Below, in pieces: positions 6,480-12,133 of a stretch of 12,133 nucleotides of DNA. Location of the stretch: contig JAJTHU010000062.1 of the NCBI GenBank assembly GCA_021300055.1, positions 1-12,133 on the forward strand, written 5' to 3'. Each line of letters opens with the position of its first letter. Position 1 is the first letter of the stretch. The notes under the pieces were generated by a model. That model was not told the origin of the DNA. It worked only from the letters and a program-made list of their open reading frames with translations, and did no database searches. Source of the stretch: Nitrosomonadaceae bacterium. GTDB taxonomy: Bacteria > Pseudomonadota > Gammaproteobacteria > Burkholderiales > Usitatibacteraceae. The translations under genes and the position numbers were made by a program.

Positions 6480-6884
6480 ATGCGACTCGCCTCGCCCGAG
6501 GTGAAGCGTCTGCTTGCCCACGGCCAACGCGCGTCGTTGGGCGATGGGCCAGTTACTTTCCTTGCGCGCAGCCTGCCGTCTCCAGAGGCTGCCGACGCTG
6601 ACAGCGGCGCGGCGCCGTCATTTGCGCGCGGCGCGAAGCTCGCCGTTGCCGCGCCCAAAAAACGCCTCAAGTGTGCCGTTGATCGCAACCTCGTGAAACG
6701 CATTAGCCGCGAGGCGTTACGTCAGCATGAGGTTCGTGTAGAAGCACTTGACGTGTTGTTGGTGCTGACAGAAAGCACACCACGGTTACGCGGCCGACAG
6801 GCTCGTGAGTCGTTGCGTGCAGCGGTCGACGGACTGCTGACGCGTTTGCACACGCGAGAGCTGCGCAAGCGAGGACACAAATGA
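6480..6884 (+). CDS. rnpA: Ribonuclease P protein component
   Basis: RnpA is the small basic protein that helps the RNase P ribozyme bind precursor tRNA and cut its 5' leader. From the ATG at 6480 the protein is 134 aa. It has the family signature as AVDRNLVKRISREALR (about 66-81), where the usual RNR is RNL, and the following DVLLVL strand. An Ala/Ser/Pro-rich insert of about 20 residues (31-50) makes it longer than the usual 110-125 aa. The start is doubtful. In the same frame, codons 6462-6479 encode KGFPKS, which continues the homology to the E. coli N-terminus (FPRELRLL), yet no ATG, GTG or TTG lies upstream; an ATC at 6453 would give the E. coli N-terminal length exactly. It follows rpmH by 47 nt and overlaps yidD by 4 nt (ATGA). 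Confidence 0.93.
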   Translation: MRLASPEVKRLLAHGQRASLGDGPVTFLARSLPSPEAADADSGAAPSFARGAKLAVAAPKKRLKCAVDRNLVKRISREALRQHEVRVEALDVLLVLTESTPRLRGRQARESLRAAVDGLLTRLHTRELRKRGHK

Positions 6885-7114
6885 GCGACAAAAAACCATC
6901 TTTTCTCGCTCGACTGTTGTTGGGGTTGATTCGGGCGTATCAGTACCTGTTGAGCCCGTTGATCGGCACGCAGTGCCGCTTTGCCCCTACCTGTTCTCAT
7001 TACGCCGCGGATGCGCTGCGTAAGTACGGCGCCATCAAAGGCAGCTACCTCACCGTGCGTCGTTTGCTGCGCTGCCATCCTTGGCATCCCGGCGGCTATG
7101 ACCCGATTCCTTGA
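6881..7114 (+). CDS. yidD: Membrane protein insertion efficiency factor YidD
   Basis: This 77-aa protein is a textbook YidD. It has a short hydrophobic, amphipathic N-terminus (FLARLLLGLIRAYQYLLSPL), the cysteine motif CRFAPTCSHYA, and the C-terminal RCHPWHPGGYDPIP. Family members are small inner-membrane-associated proteins that improve insertion of membrane proteins and are encoded between rnpA and yidC, as here. The start codon overlaps the rnpA stop (ATGA at 6881-6884), and GAGGA at 6871-6875, with 5-nt spacing, lies inside rnpA, so translational coupling is likely. No anomalies are seen. Confidence 0.97.
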   Translation: MSDKKPSFLARLLLGLIRAYQYLLSPLIGTQCRFAPTCSHYAADALRKYGAIKGSYLTVRRLLRCHPWHPGGYDPIP

Positions 7115-7187
7115 ACTGTTTCACTGCGCGCGGTTCTCTACCTCGCCCCGAACCCTTTTTCTTCTACATACCGACACCCATTGATCC

Positions 7188-8918
7188 ATGGATACGCAGC
7201 GCATCATCGCCCTAGTGGTGTTTTCATTTACCGGCCTCTTGCTTTGGGAGGCCTGGCAAAAACACAGTAAACCACCCGCGTTGCCCACGCCGGTTTCAGC
7301 AACTGCAGATGCGCAGCGCAGCTCGGCGCCAAGCGCGCCCCCGACCGTTAGCGCGGCCTCGGCTGACAAGTCCACCAACGCGGTGCCGACGCCGAGCACC
7401 ACACTCGCCGCGCCCACACCCGGCGCCGCGCCTGGCAGCGCCCCCGTGGCCGCGCCTGCACCCTCGGCGAACCGCGTCCAAGTCCGCACGGACACACTGA
7501 ACGTCGAACTTGATGCCGTGGGAGGCGACATTCGCAACGTCGTGCTGCTCAAGCACTTTGCGCGCGGCGATGCGACGCGGCCGTTCACGCTGATGCAAGA
7601 GAAAGTGGGTCATTACTTCATCGCCCAGACAGGTCTGTTGGGGCAAGGCCTGCCAAATCACACCAATAACTGGGTGCCCTCCGGTGAGAAGTTTGATCTC
7701 GGTGGCGGCGAAAAGATTGAGGTGGTTTTCACCAACACCCAGACACCCGGGTTGACCGTCAACAAGGTGTACACGTTCAAGCGCGGCAGCTATATCGTCG
7801 ATGTGCGCTACGACATTAAGAACGAGACGGGCGCGGCGATTACGCCCAAAGCCTACTTCCAATTCCTGCGTGACGCCAACGCACCCGAAGGCGAAAACTC
7901 CGGTAACCCATTCCTTGGTGTCGTGACCTTCACCGGCCCAGCGGTGTATACCGAAGCCAAGAAATTCCAGAAGGTGAATTTCGCGGATATCGAAAAAGGT
8001 AAAGCGGAACACGCCAAGGAAGCCAGCGATGGCTGGATGGCGATGATTCAGCATTACTTCGTCTCGGCCTGGCTTCCGCAGGGCGGTGTGGGCCGCGAGT
8101 TCTTCACTAAACGCGTGACGGACAAGTTGTTCTCAGCTGGCGTCATCGTGCCTGTTGCCGCCGCCGCACCGGGCACAACAACGTCTGTTTCGATGCCTCT
8201 CTACTTGGGCCCGCAGGAGCAGAACAACCTCAAGAAGCTCGCCCCCGGCCTGGACCTGGTCGTCGACTACGGTTGGCTGACGTTCCTCGCTTACCCGATG
8301 TTCCAAGTGCTTTCGTTCATCAATAGCTTGGTGCACAACTGGGGTTGGACGATTGTCATCTTCACCATCTTGCTGAAGGCGGTCTTCTTCCCGCTGAACC
8401 AGAAGGCGGGTAAGTCGATGGCGCACATGAAGTCGTTGATGCCGCGCATGGAGGCGCTCAAGGCGCGCTACGGCGACGACAAGATGAAGCTCAATCAGGC
8501 CATGATGGAGCTCTACAAGGCGGAGAAGGTCAACCCGCTCGGTGGTTGCTTGCCCATCCTGATCCAATTTCCGTTCTTCATCGCGCTCTACTGGGTGCTG
8601 ATTGGTGCGGTCGAACTGCGCAACGCACCGTGGATTGGCTGGATTACTGACCTGTCGACGCCGGACCCACTGTACATCCTGCCGGTGATCATGGGTATCT
8701 CGACCTACGTTCAGACCAAACTGAATCCGGCGCCGACGGATCCGATTCAGGCCAAGGTCATGACGATTCTGCCGATCGTATTCTCGATCATGTTCTTCTT
8801 CTTCCCGGCGGGCTTGGTGCTCTACTGGACGATGCAGAACATCCTTGGTATTGCCCAGCAGTGGTACATCAATAAGACTTTTGGGAATCCCAACGCGAAA
8901 CCGGCGGGCCACAGGTAG
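7188..8918 (+). CDS. yidC: Membrane protein insertase YidC
   Basis: YidC (Oxa1/Alb3 family) inserts and folds inner-membrane proteins, alone or with SecYEG. The 576-aa protein starts MDTQRIIALV with a first membrane segment at about 5-22, then an Ala/Pro/Ser/Thr-rich linker (about 28-95) and the large periplasmic P1 domain (about 97-345). The conserved insertase core follows: membrane segment about 384-402 containing ILLKAVFFPL, a cytoplasmic helical hairpin (about 405-450), and segments near 453-475, 495-508 and 525-555, ending in a short basic tail. Lys397 sits where E. coli has the functionally important Arg366, conserving the positive charge in the groove. The linker makes it slightly longer than typical 540-560 aa proteins. 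No Shine-Dalgarno sequence precedes the ATG; the 73-nt gap after yidD is pyrimidine-rich. A strong terminator follows 21 nt after the stop. Confidence 0.98.
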   Translation: MDTQRIIALVVFSFTGLLLWEAWQKHSKPPALPTPVSATADAQRSSAPSAPPTVSAASADKSTNAVPTPSTTLAAPTPGAAPGSAPVAAPAPSANRVQVRTDTLNVELDAVGGDIRNVVLLKHFARGDATRPFTLMQEKVGHYFIAQTGLLGQGLPNHTNNWVPSGEKFDLGGGEKIEVVFTNTQTPGLTVNKVYTFKRGSYIVDVRYDIKNETGAAITPKAYFQFLRDANAPEGENSGNPFLGVVTFTGPAVYTEAKKFQKVNFADIEKGKAEHAKEASDGWMAMIQHYFVSAWLPQGGVGREFFTKRVTDKLFSAGVIVPVAAAAPGTTTSVSMPLYLGPQEQNNLKKLAPGLDLVVDYGWLTFLAYPMFQVLSFINSLVHNWGWTIVIFTILLKAVFFPLNQKAGKSMAHMKSLMPRMEALKARYGDDKMKLNQAMMELYKAEKVNPLGGCLPILIQFPFFIALYWVLIGAVELRNAPWIGWITDLSTPDPLYILPVIMGISTYVQTKLNPAPTDPIQAKVMTILPIVFSIMFFFFPAGLVLYWTMQNILGIAQQWYINKTFGNPNAKPAGHR

Positions 8919-8939
8919 AACATCCTGACCACAAACAAG

Positions 8940-8972
8940 CGCCGCGAGCACGAAAGTCCTCGCGGCGTTTTT
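8940..8972 (+). terminator. Intrinsic terminator after yidC
   Basis: CGCCGCGAG (8940-8948) pairs perfectly with CTCGCGGCG (8959-8967) around a 10-nt loop and is followed directly by TTTTT (8968-8972). A 9-bp GC-rich stem plus a U-run is a strong Rho-independent terminator for the rpmH-yidC transcript. It implies that mnmE has its own promoter between here and 9025 or depends on read-through. Confidence 0.92.
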
Positions 8973-8996
8973 GTTTCCAGCTCAATACGAGCAAAA

Positions 8997-9012
8997 TGTT
9001 TCACGTGGAGCA
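8997..9012 (+). promoter_or_regulatory. parS: parS (ParB-binding) site upstream of mnmE
   Basis: TGTTTCACGTGGAGCA matches 14 of 16 positions of the bacterial parS consensus TGTTTCACGTGAAACA, including the CACGTG centre. parS sites cluster near origins, where ParB loads and spreads to form the segregation complex moved by ParA. In many proteobacteria parAB lies beyond mnmG-rsmG, just outside this window. This site lies between the yidC terminator and the mnmE start; GGAG within it (9007-9010) is the only purine-rich element before mnmE, though 14 nt from the ATG. Confidence 0.85.
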
Positions 9013-9024
9013 AATCGACCGACT

Positions 9025-10365
9025 ATGACCACTCCAGACACCATCGCCGCCATTGCCACCCCAAGCGGGAGCGGGGGGGTTGGCGTGATTCGGCTTTCGG
9101 GCAAAGGGCTCGGCACACTTGCCCAAGCCCTCGCGGGAAAGGCGCCGAATCCCCGCGTTGCGACGCTCGCGACGTTTCGTGACGGCGCCGGCCAGGTCAT
9201 CGACCAAGGTTTGGTGCTTTTTTTCCCGGCGCCACACTCCTACACCGGCGAAGACGTCATCGAGCTTCAGGGCCATGGCGGGTCCGCCGTGATGCAGTCA
9301 CTCTTGGCGTGTTGCCTCGAGTTGGGCGCACGCTTGGCGAGGCCGGGAGAGTTTACGGAGCGGGCATTTCTAAACGGTAAGCTCGACCTCGCGGAGGCCG
9401 AAGCCGTCGCGGACCTCATCGACGCCGCTTCTGAGCAAGCGGCGCGCTCTGCCGCGCGATCGCTATCAGGCGAGTTTTCGCGGCGCGTGCACGCGCTGGT
9501 TGAGCGCTTGGTCGAACTCCGCATGCACGTCGAAGCGTGCATCGACTTTCCGGAAGAGGAAATTGACCCAGCGGACCGCGCGGCTCAGGCCAGCAAACTC
9601 CAGCAAATACGTGCACTTTGGGACGATTTGGCCCGGGAAGCCAAGCAGGGCGCGGTGCTTCGCGATGGGCTGACCGTCGCCTTGATCGGCCGCCCCAATG
9701 TCGGCAAATCCAGCCTCCTCAACCGCCTAGCAGGCGAGGACGTCGCTATCGTCACACCCATTGCCGGCACCACGCGTGACCAAGTGCGCGCCACCATCCA
9801 TCTAGACGGCGTGCCGATCCATCTGATCGATACCGCTGGGTTGCGAGAGACCGACGACACGGTCGAGCGCATCGGCATCGAGCGTACTTGGGCGGCCGTC
9901 GAGCGGGCGGGTGCGGCGCTGGTGATCTCAGAGGCGGGTGAAGCTGTCGGTCCTGCGGAAGCGTCGATCGCTGCGCGGCTGCCTGAGGGCATGCCCATGC
10001 TGTGGGTGTACAACAAGGTGGATTTGTTTGGCGCTAGCAAAAAAGCGGGCGAAGGAGCGCTTCAGGTTTCCGCGCTCACCGGCGAGGGCATCGACGCGCT
10101 CCGCGCTTGGTTGCTCGAGACGGCGGGCTGGCAACCTACCGGCGAGGGGGTGTTCATGGCGCGCGAGCGGCACTTGCTCGCGTTGGGCTTGGCCCGCGAG
10201 CATCTAGACGCGGCGCATGCGCTGGCGGCCCAGCAGCATCCTGCCTACGATTTGTTTGCCGAGGAGCTGCGCCTCGCCCAGCGTGCGCTGTCGTCTATTA
10301 CGGGTGAGTTCACGGCGGACGACCTGCTGGGTGAGATCTTCGGGAAGTTTTGTATTGGGAAATGA
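9025..10365 (+). CDS. mnmE: tRNA modification GTPase MnmE
   Basis: MnmE works with MnmG to install aminomethyl-type modifications at wobble U34 of certain tRNAs, using GTP, a tetrahydrofolate-derived one-carbon unit and FAD. The 446-aa protein starts MTTPDTIAAIATPSGSGGVG, the folate-binding N-terminal domain. A helical domain surrounds an inserted G domain with G1 GRPNVGKS (222-229), G2 GTTRD (248-252), G3 DTAG (269-272) and G4 NKVD (330-333). It ends FCIGK, with the conserved catalytic-region cysteine (Cys444) in the CxGK motif. The frame is open upstream to 8971, but homology begins at the ATG at 9025; the extra 18 codons would read through the parS site and terminator tail. Its partner gene mnmG follows after one intervening gene. 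Confidence 0.98.
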   Translation: MTTPDTIAAIATPSGSGGVGVIRLSGKGLGTLAQALAGKAPNPRVATLATFRDGAGQVIDQGLVLFFPAPHSYTGEDVIELQGHGGSAVMQSLLACCLELGARLARPGEFTERAFLNGKLDLAEAEAVADLIDAASEQAARSAARSLSGEFSRRVHALVERLVELRMHVEACIDFPEEEIDPADRAAQASKLQQIRALWDDLAREAKQGAVLRDGLTVALIGRPNVGKSSLLNRLAGEDVAIVTPIAGTTRDQVRATIHLDGVPIHLIDTAGLRETDDTVERIGIERTWAAVERAGAALVISEAGEAVGPAEASIAARLPEGMPMLWVYNKVDLFGASKKAGEGALQVSALTGEGIDALRAWLLETAGWQPTGEGVFMARERHLLALGLAREHLDAAHALAAQQHPAYDLFAEELRLAQRALSSITGEFTADDLLGEIFGKFCIGK

Positions 10366-10371
10366 GGGGAG

Positions 10372-11280
10372 ATGTTTCACGTGAAGCAATTCCGAACAAC
10401 CCTAGTCCTTGCTGCGCTACCTTTGTGGGCGTACGCCGCCGCCCCCGAAAAAGTCGAGTTTCCCAGCCTGGCGGAATCCAACCCCACCACGCTGACGGGC
10501 TATCTGTACAAACCCGCCAAACTCGATGACAAATCACCCGCGCAGGCGGTCGTCCTTGCGCACGGGTGCAGCGGCATGATTGACGCAGGTGGCAAAAGCG
10601 GCGAGCGCATCAAACCGGGGATCAAACACTGGGCTGAGCGCCTCGTTGATCGGGGTTTCGTGGTGCTTGCGGTCGATAGCTTCAACCCGCGCGGCCACGC
10701 CGAGGTTTGCACGAAGTCCGATCGCCCCATTCTGGAGAGCCGCGAGCGGCCGCGTGATGCCTACGGCGGGCTGCAGTACCTCGCCAAGCAGTCTTTTGTG
10801 GCGAAGGATCGGGTGTTCCTGATGGGCTTTTCCAACGGTGCAACTGGCACGCTCTACGCCGTGGAGGAGGACGGCAAACCGCATCAGCTCGCCAAAAAAG
10901 CGGGCGTCAGCTTCCGTGCGGCACGCGCCTTTTACCCCGGCTGTACACAGGCGAACAAAGCGCGGCTGAAGCCAGCGATCCCGCTCGGCATCTTCATTGG
11001 CGCCGATGACGATTGGACGCCCGCCCAACCCTGCCGTGAGCTGATCGACCTTAACAAGTCGCGCGGCTTGCCGGTGGCGTACTTTGACTATCCCGGCGCG
11101 TACCATGGCTTCGATGTGCCTGGCAGCAAGGTTCGGGTGCGCACCGATGTGCGCATGTCCAACCGGCCAAACTTGGCGTCGGGTGTGCACGTCGGCGGCA
11201 ACGAGGAGGCGCGCAAAGCGGCAGAGAAGGACGTCGACAACTACTTGCGCGGGTTCCTCGCCCCCAGCGAAGCCCGCTAA
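10372..11280 (+). CDS. Exported dienelactone-hydrolase-like alpha/beta hydrolase
   Basis: This is a 302-aa alpha/beta-hydrolase of the dienelactone hydrolase type. It shows HGCSG (64-68) forming the oxyanion region, the nucleophile elbow GFSNGA with Ser154, an acid candidate in ADDD (211-214) and the catalytic His245 in YHGF. The nucleophile is Ser, whereas classical dienelactone hydrolases use Cys. A signal peptide is evident: basic QFR, hydrophobic TTLVLAALPLWAYA, probable cleavage near 22-24, so a periplasmic location is inferred. Substrate unknown. The start is uncertain. The ATG at 10372 has GAGGGGA ending 1 nt before it, too close, whereas the in-frame GTG at 10381 has about 10-nt spacing and yields MKQFRTTLVLAALPL, a standard signal peptide n-region. 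The gene starts 6 nt after the mnmE stop and is likely co-transcribed. Confidence 0.88.
   Translation: MFHVKQFRTTLVLAALPLWAYAAAPEKVEFPSLAESNPTTLTGYLYKPAKLDDKSPAQAVVLAHGCSGMIDAGGKSGERIKPGIKHWAERLVDRGFVVLAVDSFNPRGHAEVCTKSDRPILESRERPRDAYGGLQYLAKQSFVAKDRVFLMGFSNGATGTLYAVEEDGKPHQLAKKAGVSFRAARAFYPGCTQANKARLKPAIPLGIFIGADDDWTPAQPCRELIDLNKSRGLPVAYFDYPGAYHGFDVPGSKVRVRTDVRMSNRPNLASGVHVGGNEEARKAAEKDVDNYLRGFLAPSEAR
10373..10388 (+). promoter_or_regulatory. parS: parS (ParB-binding) site overlapping a gene start
   Basis: TGTTTCACGTGAAGCA matches 15 of 16 positions of the parS consensus TGTTTCACGTGAAACA. It overlaps the first codons of the downstream hydrolase gene; if the ATG at 10372 is used, parS encodes FHVK. 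It lies 1376 bp from the first parS, in the same orientation, and about 4.4 kb from the putative oriC. ParB bound here could affect transcription or translation of the mnmE-hydrolase unit, but its main role should be chromosome segregation. Confidence 0.93.
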
Positions 11281-11296
11281 GCCGACGCGCCTCACG

Positions 11297-11343
11297 GCAC
11301 GCCGGTTCGGCGTGCAAGTCGCACACCGCAAAGCGGGTTTTTT
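11297..11343 (+). terminator. Hairpins and T-run after the hydrolase gene
   Basis: GCACGCCG (11297-11304) pairs perfectly with CGGCGTGC (11308-11315) across a 3-nt loop. A second small stem, CCGC (11326-11329) with GCGG (11333-11336), is followed by G and six T (11338-11343). The second hairpin is short, but with the T-run and the strong first hairpin this looks like the end of the mnmE-hydrolase transcript, 17 nt after the stop codon. It separates that unit from mnmG. Confidence 0.65.
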
Positions 11344-11345
11344 CT

Positions 11346-11374
11346 TTGACCATCGGGCGTGGCTCCCGTAAACT
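11346..11374 (+). promoter_or_regulatory. Sigma-70-type promoter for mnmG
   Basis: TTGACC (11346-11351; five of six consensus bases) and TAAACT (11369-11374; four of six) are separated by 17 nt. The pair sits directly after the terminator T-run and 50 nt before the mnmG start, as expected for an independent promoter. Function is inferred. Confidence 0.65.
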
Positions 11375-11424
11375 TTCGGGTTCGCCAAATCGGTGCAAGT
11401 TTCAGCAAAAACCCCAACAAAATC

Positions 11425-12133
11425 ATGCAGTTCCCGACCAAATTCGATGTGATCGTGATCGGCGGCGGCCATGCCGGTACCGAAGCCGCGCTCGCGTCTG
11501 CGCGAGCCGGGGCAAAGACGTGTTTACTCACTCACGCGATTGAGACGTTGGGGCAGATGTCGTGCAACCCGTCGATCGGTGGCATCGGCAAGGGGCACTT
11601 GGTAAAGGAAGTCGATGCGCTGGGTGGCGCAATGGCCATCGTCACCGACGAGGCGGGCATTCAGTTCCGCACCCTCAACGCCAGCAAGGGCCCTGCCGTG
11701 CGCGCGACGCGCGCCCAGGCCGACCGCGTCTTGTACCGCGCCGCGATTCGCAAACGCCTCGAAAACCAGCCGAATTTGTGGCTGTTCCAGCAACCGGTTG
11801 ACGATCTGCTGGTTGAAGACAGAAACGGAACCCCTTGTGTGACGGGGGCAATCACGCAAGCGGGCATTCACTTCATCGGCAAGACGGTGGTGCTGACGGA
11901 CGGTACTTTCCTGGCGGGCAAGATCCACGTTGGGCTGGAAAACTACTCGGCTGGCCGCGCGGGGGACCCCCCGGCCATCACCTTAGCGGCGCGCCTGCGT
12001 GATCTAAAGCTCCCTGTCGGTCGCCTCAAAACAGGGACGCCGCCGCGCATCGATGGACGCTCGATCGATTTCTCCAAGTGCACGGAGCAACCCGGGGACA
12101 ACCCCACGCCGGTGTTTTCGTTCATGGGTTCGC
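11425..12133 (+). CDS. mnmG: tRNA uridine-5-carboxymethylaminomethyl modification enzyme MnmG (5' part)
   Basis: MnmG (GidA) is the FAD-dependent partner of MnmE in wobble-U34 modification. The 236 codons present run off the right edge; family proteins are about 620-640 aa, so roughly the N-terminal 37% is here. The protein begins MQFPTKFDVIVIGGGHAG, with the FAD-binding GGGHAGTEAA at 13-22. It contains MSCNPSIGGIGKGHLVKEVD, LNASKGPAVRATRAQADRV, GKIHVGLENYS, GRAGDPPAI and VGRLKTGTPPRID, all very close to E. coli MnmG. No Shine-Dalgarno sequence precedes the ATG; the leader is A/C-rich (CCCCAACAAAATC). Its own promoter candidate lies 50 nt upstream. In related genomes rsmG, parA and parB often follow, which would fit the parS sites here. 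Confidence 0.98.
   Translation, partial: MQFPTKFDVIVIGGGHAGTEAALASARAGAKTCLLTHAIETLGQMSCNPSIGGIGKGHLVKEVDALGGAMAIVTDEAGIQFRTLNASKGPAVRATRAQADRVLYRAAIRKRLENQPNLWLFQQPVDDLLVEDRNGTPCVTGAITQAGIHFIGKTVVLTDGTFLAGKIHVGLENYSAGRAGDPPAITLAARLRDLKLPVGRLKTGTPPRIDGRSIDFSKCTEQPGDNPTPVFSFMGS

Noticed and set aside
7296..8054. Long antisense frame (252 codons) across yidC
   Set aside because: It lies wholly antisense to a clearly conserved gene in GC-rich DNA, where third-position bias keeps antisense frames open. The same reasoning disposes of 2020-2760 and 8133-8951; the frame at 10534-11472 additionally spans the terminator and promoter before mnmG.
8822..9013. Minus-strand frames beginning MLHVKHF (ending 9013 and 10389)
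   Set aside because: These starts are only the reverse reading of the two parS palindromes. The frames continue antisense to yidC and mnmE and have no family features.
8971..9024. An 18-codon N-terminal extension of mnmE
   Set aside because: It would start in the tail of the yidC terminator and read through parS. MnmE homology begins exactly at MTTPDTI (9025).
1..12133. CRISPR array, tRNA or rRNA genes, toxin-antitoxin or defence system
   Set aside because: I saw no regularly spaced repeats, no tRNA-like cloverleaf and no rRNA sequence, and every substantial coding region is assigned to a housekeeping family, the hydrolase or the IS fragment.

Overview
The window is the replication-origin neighbourhood of a betaproteobacterial chromosome (a Burkholderiales-like or related lineage is inferred from protein character; no database search was possible). 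Two gene blocks diverge from a non-coding region at about 5810-6297. dnaA, dnaN and gyrB run leftward. rpmH, rnpA, yidD, yidC, mnmE and mnmG run rightward. This is the classic proteobacterial origin layout, with each block transcribed away from the origin and so on its leading strand.

Region by region: (1) 1-101 holds the first 33 codons of an IS3-family transposase OrfA on the minus strand. (2) 102-471 has no recognisable gene but is rich in repeats, including a three-copy 9-bp motif just past the end of gyrB that can form two mutually exclusive hairpins. (3) 472-5809 holds gyrB, dnaN and dnaA, all complete. The 268-nt dnaA-dnaN spacer carries degenerate DnaA boxes and a TAG/TAA trinucleotide run resembling a DnaA-trio element. 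(4) 5810-6297 is the putative oriC and divergent promoter region, with one perfect DnaA box and a good sigma-70 promoter for rpmH. (5) 6298-8918 holds the rpmH-rnpA-yidD-yidC cluster (ribosomal protein L34, RNase P protein, membrane-insertion factors), closed by a strong intrinsic terminator. (6) 8997-11280 holds mnmE and an exported dienelactone-hydrolase-like protein, each preceded or overlapped by a near-consensus ParB-binding parS site. (7) From 11425 mnmG runs off the right edge behind its own terminator-promoter pair.

The genes combine replication initiation (DnaA, beta clamp, gyrase), chromosome segregation sites (parS), translation and tRNA maturation (L34, RnpA, and MnmE-MnmG, which together modify U34 of tRNA), and membrane protein biogenesis (YidD/YidC). 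Almost everything is housekeeping. I see no convincing undescribed multi-gene system. The points most worth checking are the parS sites embedded in gene starts, an rnpA gene whose conserved N-terminus extends upstream of its first usual start codon to an AUC codon, the DnaA-trio-like run in front of dnaN, and the hairpin module after gyrB.
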